Shown here piece after piece: positions 59,922 to 64,000 of a stretch of 64,000 bases of DNA. The position numbers and the translations under genes are program-made. Origin of the DNA: Acidobacteriota bacterium (GTDB lineage Bacteria > Acidobacteriota > Thermoanaerobaculia > UBA5066); NCBI GenBank assembly GCA_029781975.1, contig JAKOVQ010000009.1, positions 1 through 64,000 on the forward strand, read 5' to 3'. The notes under the pieces were generated by a model that saw only the letters and a list, made by a program, of their open reading frames with translations, was not told the origin of the DNA and ran no database searches. Position 1 is the first letter of the stretch, and each line of letters opens with the position of its first letter.

Positions 59922-62129
59922 TCACATCGACCCGGCCGGTGGCTGCGACGGGGGAGCGGCCGGAATCGCCGCGAGGCCGCGCTTGACGAGGAGGGGCTCG
60001 ACCGACGGCTCGCGCCCGCGGAACCTCTTGTAGAGGACCATCGCCTCCTCGGTCCCCCCCTTCTCGAGGATCTCCTTCCGGAACGACGCCGCCGTCGCCG
60101 GGTCGAAGAGCCCCTTCTCCTTGAAGAGGGCGAAGGCGTCGGAGTCGAGGACCTCGCTCCAGATGTAGCTGTAGTAGCCGGCCGAGTAGCCGCCGCCGGG
60201 ACCGAAGACGTGGTTGAAGTACGGGCTCCGGTAGCGGACCACGATCTCCCTCGGCATCCCCATCCTCGCCATCGAGGCCTTCTCGAACGCCGTGGCGTCG
60301 GGCTCCTTCGGCTCCGCGAGCGTGTGCCAGTCCATGTCGAGGAGCGCGGCCGAGAGGTACTCGACGGTGGCGAAGCCCTGGTCGAAGGTCGCCGCCTTCC
60401 GGATCTTCTCGACGAGCTCGGCGGGGATCGGCTCCCCCGTCTTCCAGTGCCTCGCGTAGACCGCGAGGACCTCGGGCTCGAGCGCCCAGTTCTCCATGAT
60501 CTGGGACGGCAGCTCGACGAAGTCGCGCGGGACGCTCGCGAGCGAGCGGTAGGGGACGCGGGAGAGGATCCCGGCGAGGGCGTGGCCGAACTCGTGGAAG
60601 AGGGTCTCGACCTCCTCGAGCGAGAGGAGCGCCGGGGCGTCCGCCGTGGGACGGGTGAAGTTGGTGACGTTCGTGACGATCGGACGGACGTCGACGCCGT
60701 CCTTCACCCAGGTGCCCCGGAGCCTCCCGCACCAGGCGCCTCCCCGCTTGCCGGGGCGCGGGTGGTAGTCGACGGTGTAGACCGCGAGGTGGGTCCCGTC
60801 GGCGTCCTTCACCTCGAAGGTCCGCACCTCGGGGTGGTACTTCGGCAGGTCGGTCCGCTCGGTGAAGGTGATGCCGTAGAGCCTGTGCGCGACGAGGAAG
60901 GCGCCCTCGCGGACACGGTCGAGCGGGAAGTAGGGACGGAGCGCGCCGTCGTCGAGGTCGTAGCGCGCCTTGCGCACCTTCTCGGCGTAGAAGCGCCAGT
61001 CCCACGGCTCGAGCGCGAACGTCCCTCCCGAGGCGCGGATCGACTCCTGGAGGGCGGCCGCCTCCTCCTTCGCCACGCCGAGAGCCGGCTTCCAGAGCCG
61101 GTCGAGGAGGCCGTAGACGCCCGCGGGCGTCTTCGCCATGTTCTCCTCGAGGACGAAGTCCGCGTGGGTCCGGTAGCCGAGGAGCTGCGCCCGCTCGGCC
61201 CTCAGCGCCGCCATCCGCGCGAGGATCGCCTTGTTGTCGAGGGCGTCGCCGTGGTCGCAACGCGTGACGTACGCGGTGAGGAGCTGCTTCCTCAGCTCGC
61301 GTCTCTCCGAGTAGGTCAGGAAGGGCCAGATCGACGGCGCCTGGAGGGTGAAGAGCCACTTCCCGTCGAGCTTCTCCCTCCGGGCGGCGTCGGCCGCGGC
61401 CTCGACGACCGCCGGCGGGAGGCCGGCGAGGTCCTCCTTGTTCTCCAGCACCAGCCGGTAGCCGTTCGTCTCCTTCAGGAGGTTGTCCGAGAACTTCAGG
61501 CCGAGCGTCGAGAGCTCCTGGTTGATCTCCCGGAACCGCGCCTTCTTCTCCGGGGGGAGGTTCGCGCCGCCGCGGACGAACTCCTTCCAGGTCTCCTCCA
61601 GGAGCTTCGCCTGCACCGGCTTCAGCCCGAGCGTCGAGCGCCTCTCCCGGACGGCCTTCACCCGCGCGAACAGGGCCTCGTCGAGGAAGACGTCGTCGCG
61701 GAGCGCGGAGAGGCGGGGCGAGACCTTCCGCGCGATCGCCTGGAGGTCGTCGTTCGTCTCGGCCCCGGTCAGGGCGAAGAAGACGGTGCTCACCCTCGCG
61801 AGGAGCTCGCCCCCGTTCTCGAGGGCCTCGATCGTGTTGGCGAAGGTCGGCGGGTCGGGGTTCGCGTCGATCGCGGCGACCTCCCGCTTCCGCTGCGCGA
61901 TCCCTTCGTCGAAGGCGGGGACGAAGTGCTCGGGCCGGATGGCGTCGAACGGCGGCATCCCGAACGGCGTCTTCCACTCCGAGAGGAGCGGGCTCGCCGG
62001 CGCGGGCGACGGGGCCGCGGCGATGGGCGCGGAGGCCGCTCCGGGGCTGGAGGTCGGCTTCGAGGGGTCCTGGCCGAGGAGGGGGAGCGCGACCGCGGCG
62101 AGCGCCGCGGCGCAGATACGCAATCTCAT
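59922..62129 (-). CDS. M3-family oligopeptidase (Dcp/OpdA-like), exported
   Basis: Zinc metallopeptidase of 735 residues that cleaves short peptides. LFHEFGHALAG is the HExxH-type zinc site with the family's FHEFGHA pattern, and the third ligand Glu lies in the MENWALEPEVL segment. FGPGGGYSAGYYSYIWSEV near the C-terminus lines the substrate channel. A signal peptide (RICAAALAAVALPLLG) and a Pro/Ala linker precede the catalytic part, so it works in the periplasm. The ATG at 62129 follows AGGAGG; the longer frame is not credible. Confidence 0.92.
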   Translation of the reverse strand: MRLRICAAALAAVALPLLGQDPSKPTSSPGAASAPIAAAPSPAPASPLLSEWKTPFGMPPFDAIRPEHFVPAFDEGIAQRKREVAAIDANPDPPTFANTIEALENGGELLARVSTVFFALTGAETNDDLQAIARKVSPRLSALRDDVFLDEALFARVKAVRERRSTLGLKPVQAKLLEETWKEFVRGGANLPPEKKARFREINQELSTLGLKFSDNLLKETNGYRLVLENKEDLAGLPPAVVEAAADAARREKLDGKWLFTLQAPSIWPFLTYSERRELRKQLLTAYVTRCDHGDALDNKAILARMAALRAERAQLLGYRTHADFVLEENMAKTPAGVYGLLDRLWKPALGVAKEEAAALQESIRASGGTFALEPWDWRFYAEKVRKARYDLDDGALRPYFPLDRVREGAFLVAHRLYGITFTERTDLPKYHPEVRTFEVKDADGTHLAVYTVDYHPRPGKRGGAWCGRLRGTWVKDGVDVRPIVTNVTNFTRPTADAPALLSLEEVETLFHEFGHALAGILSRVPYRSLASVPRDFVELPSQIMENWALEPEVLAVYARHWKTGEPIPAELVEKIRKAATFDQGFATVEYLSAALLDMDWHTLAEPKEPDATAFEKASMARMGMPREIVVRYRSPYFNHVFGPGGGYSAGYYSYIWSEVLDSDAFALFKEKGLFDPATAASFRKEILEKGGTEEAMVLYKRFRGREPSVEPLLVKRGLAAIPAAPPSQPPAGSM

Positions 62130-62249
62130 CGGATCGTGCCTCCTGTGCGCGGTCCTCTCGGAGGAGCGAAGGCCGGCCGCGCGACCGGTCATGATAGTCG
62201 CCGAAGGCGGACGGCGGAGCGTCCGGACCACGCGGCCGCACCGCGCGCC

Positions 62250-62255
62250 GATAAT
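62250..62255 (+). promoter_or_regulatory. -10 box of the second EamA transporter gene
   Basis: GATAAT (5 of 6 to consensus) ends eight bases before the GTG at 62264, so the transcript would begin at or next to the start codon. No ribosome site is present. Confidence 0.45.
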
Positions 62256-62263
62256 CCCGGCCC

Positions 62264-63157
62264 GTGCGCGAGATGGTCGTCTCCGCCTTCTTCTTCGCGG
62301 TGATGGCCGCCTGCGCCAAGGTGATCGGCTCGCGGATCCCCGCCCAGGAGATCGTCCTGGTCCGCGGGCTGATCAACGTCGCGTTCATGCTCCTCTGGCT
62401 CCGCCGGAAGGGGATCCCGTGGCGCCCGCACCGGCCGGGGCTCCTCGTCCTGCGCGGCGCGCTCGGCCACTTCGCGCTCTCGGCCTACTTCTGGTCCGTC
62501 GCCCACCAGTCCCTCGCCAGGGCCGTCCTCCTCCAGCAGGTCCACCCCGTCTTCACGGCGGTCTTCGCCGCGTGGTTCCTCGGCGAGAGGCCGGGGCGGC
62601 GCTTCCTCCCCGCCTTCCTCCTCGCCGCGTCGGGGGTCGCCCTCCTCCTTCCGCGCGGAGGCGGGGCGGGTCCGGCGAGCGGCCTGGTGCCGCTGGCCGT
62701 CGGCCTGACGGGGGCGCTCCTGTCGGCTGCGGCCTACGTCACGGTGCGCGACGCCTCGCGGACGGAGCGGCAGGAGACGATCGTCCTCTTCTTCCCACTC
62801 ACGTCGGTGCCGCTCGCCGCCCTCGGGACGCTGGTGGAGGGGCCGGTCGTCCCCGCCGCGGGCGACTGGACCTGGCTCCTCTTGGTCGCGGCCACCGGGC
62901 AGCTGGGGCAGCTCTACCTCACGCGGGGGCTGGCGCGCGTCCCCGCCGGCCGCGCCACCCTGGCGAACCCGCTCACCATCCTCTTCGGCGCGCTCCTCGG
63001 GTGGGCGGCGTTCGCCGAGCCGCTCCACGCCGGCGTCGCGATGGGAGGGGTGGCGATCGTCGCGGCGGTCCTCCTGGCGGGATCGAGCGGCGGAGGGGAC
63101 GAGGGCGCGGCGCGACAGCGCCCGGCCGGGGAGGCCGGCCCTACACTCGGCCCATGA
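62264..63157 (+). CDS. EamA/DMT-family transporter
   Basis: A second ten-helix EamA protein of 297 residues, not closely like the one at 57.3 kb. Repeat one contains VLVRGLINVAFMLLWL and VHPVFTAVFAAWFLGERP; repeat two TRGLARVPAGRATLANPLT and LFGALLGWAAFAEPL. The GTG at 62264 lies directly after a -10 box and has no ribosome site; the ATG at 62273 is the alternative. Its stop overlaps the next gene by 4 bp. Substrate unknown. Confidence 0.88.
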   Translation: MREMVVSAFFFAVMAACAKVIGSRIPAQEIVLVRGLINVAFMLLWLRRKGIPWRPHRPGLLVLRGALGHFALSAYFWSVAHQSLARAVLLQQVHPVFTAVFAAWFLGERPGRRFLPAFLLAASGVALLLPRGGGAGPASGLVPLAVGLTGALLSAAAYVTVRDASRTERQETIVLFFPLTSVPLAALGTLVEGPVVPAAGDWTWLLLVAATGQLGQLYLTRGLARVPAGRATLANPLTILFGALLGWAAFAEPLHAGVAMGGVAIVAAVLLAGSSGGGDEGAARQRPAGEAGPTLGP

Positions 63158-63786
63158 GGACCCTTCGCCGCGTCTCCGTCGCCCTCTCGCTCGTCGTCGT
63201 GACGATCGCAGCGTCGTGGACGGCGATGGCGCTCCTGAGGACGCCGTTCTCCGGGACCGAGGCCGAGCGCGCCGCGGTGCGGGACGCCGCCGCCGCCATC
63301 GGCGTCCCCGCCGAGGGGTGGAAGACCCTCGCCGTCGGCGCGACCGCGGTGGCCGCGGCCCCGCGGGAGGCGGTCTGGGCGACCTTCTCGCGTCTTCCGG
63401 ACTGGCCCCGCGTCACGCCGGGCCTCGTGGTCTCCGCCCGCTGGCTCGCCGAGCCGGGCTTCGCGGCCGGGGCGCGCTTCGAGCAGACGCTCGCCCTCGG
63501 GTTCCCGCTCGGGACGGTCGTCTCGCGCGAGGTGGTGACGCAGGTGGTCCCGGGCCGGCAGGCCCTCTGGTGCAAGGACGAGGCGGGGGTCGCCTCGTGC
63601 CACCTCTGGCGCTTCGACGACGTCGGTCCGGGAAGGACCCGGATCGTGAACGTCGAGGTCCTCCACGGGGAGCCGATCGGGGCCGTCGCGCCGTTCGTGA
63701 CCTCCCGGTGGAGCCGGGCGTTCCAGGACGCGGCGTCCGGGCTCGCCGAGGCCGCGGAGCGAGCCGGTGCGCCCCCGGGACGCTGA
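63154..63786 (+). CDS. SRPBCC (START/polyketide-cyclase fold) family protein with N-terminal anchor
   Basis: A 210-residue protein. One hydrophobic helix (about 6-26, VALSLVVVTIAASW) anchors it, and residues 55-205 have the SRPBCC pattern: AAPREAVWATFSRLPDWPRV at the start of the helix-grip fold, GARFEQTLALGFPLGTVVS, and a long C-terminal helix (WSRAFQDAASGLAEAAERA). It overlaps the EamA gene by 4 bp and is probably co-expressed. Such domains bind hydrophobic ligands; the ligand is unknown. Confidence 0.75.
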   Translation: MRTLRRVSVALSLVVVTIAASWTAMALLRTPFSGTEAERAAVRDAAAAIGVPAEGWKTLAVGATAVAAAPREAVWATFSRLPDWPRVTPGLVVSARWLAEPGFAAGARFEQTLALGFPLGTVVSREVVTQVVPGRQALWCKDEAGVASCHLWRFDDVGPGRTRIVNVEVLHGEPIGAVAPFVTSRWSRAFQDAASGLAEAAERAGAPPGR

Positions 63787-63816
63787 GCCCCTCCCGGGCC
63801 CGGCTCGGAGGGCGGC

Positions 63817-64000
63817 CTAGTCGGCGCCCTTCGCCTGGGTCTCGGCGCGCTTGAGGGCCTTCTCGGCCCGCTGCGCGTCCTGCTTCGCCTTCTCGGCGGA
63901 CTCGCGGGCGTCGCGCGCGGCCTCGCTCCGCGCCGCGCGGCTCTTCCGTTCGGCCAGCTCGGCGGCCTCCCGCGCCGCCTTCGCGGCTTCCTCGCCCGTC
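63817..64000 (-). CDS. Ala/Glu/Lys-rich coiled-coil protein, C-terminal end (partial)
   Basis: The last 60 codons of a minus-strand gene that starts beyond the window. The residues (AAKAAREAAELAERKSRA, then EKAKQDAQRAEKALKRAE) form an unbroken charged helix with heptad character, ending QAKGAD. Function cannot be given from this part. Confidence 0.6.
   Translation of the reverse strand, partial: TGEEAAKAAREAAELAERKSRAARSEAARDARESAEKAKQDAQRAEKALKRAETQAKGAD

Noticed and set aside
63142-63147. TACACT as a promoter for the SRPBCC gene
   Set aside because: The gene overlaps the EamA gene by 4 bp and is most simply translated from the same mRNA; the hexamer lies inside that coding region and has no -35 box.
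1-64000. CRISPR arrays, tRNA, rRNA and insertion sequences
   Set aside because: I looked for regularly spaced repeats, cloverleaf-like sequence and transposase motifs by eye and found none; short repeats seen are heme-motif or low-complexity coding repeats.

Overview
The window is very GC-rich bacterial chromosome (my estimate is about 70 % G+C), densely coding, with many GTG and TTG starts and 4-bp GTGA/ATGA gene overlaps. No rRNA, tRNA, insertion sequence, prophage or CRISPR array was seen. The gene content is Gram-negative and respiratory: very large multiheme cytochromes, TolC/RND efflux, outer-membrane porin, a membrane-anchored Ser/Thr kinase, and a TMTC-like glycosyltransferase/TPR protein. 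This suggests Acidobacteriota (a Thermoanaerobaculia-like lineage), with Myxococcota/Desulfobacterota as the alternative. That placement is inference from gene content, not from a marker gene.

Layout. 1-4.5 kb: the tail of a secreted beta-sandwich protein, an M14/AspA-type deacylase, and a kinase with membrane, GAF, zinc-motif and kinase regions. 4.5-8.3 kb: a flavinylation cluster (ApbE, porin, FMN-binding protein, four-helix membrane protein) behind a clear promoter and a 17-bp dyad. 8.3-10.1 kb: a patatin lipase with an extra N-terminal domain. 10.3-19.8 kb: a respiratory region with a six-heme NapC/NirT (ImcH-like) cytochrome and two giant c/b fusion cytochromes with 19 and 13 c-hemes (CbcL-like layout), interrupted by a MarR-CLC antiporter pair. 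19.9-21.6 kb: an orphan peptide-type binding protein. 21.6-29.1 kb: a compact arginine operon argR-C-B-D-G-H-J with tandem ARG-box-like repeats. 29.2-32.8 kb: a GAF/PAS diguanylate cyclase and an unknown protein. 33.0-39.5 kb (minus): an RND efflux operon that also carries a spermidine-synthase-like protein. 39.7-42.7 kb: pyruvate phosphate dikinase with a histone-H1-like tail. 42.8-44.5 kb: a small secreted protein and a glutamate-racemase-like lipoprotein. 44.6-50.9 kb (minus): a glycan/surface-polymer cluster with a decayed methyltransferase gene. 51.0-57.2 kb (minus): a fused aminotransferase/PEP-carboxylase and glycogen phosphorylase. 57.3-64 kb: two EamA transporters, a CDF metal transporter, a Gly-rich secreted peptide, an M3 peptidase, a SRPBCC protein and the end of a coiled-coil protein.

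How the genes fit together. The cytochromes look like several routes out of the quinone pool, perhaps to extracellular acceptors, with the flavinylation cluster as a possible second extracytoplasmic electron path. PPDK, the aminotransferase-PEPC fusion and the arg operon form a plausible pyruvate, PEP, oxaloacetate, aspartate, argininosuccinate line; glycogen phosphorylase feeds the same hexose/PEP pool. The strongest leads are the aminotransferase-PEPC fusion, the 19-heme c/b fusion beside an ImcH-like protein, the H1-like tail on PPDK, and the racemase-like lipoprotein.
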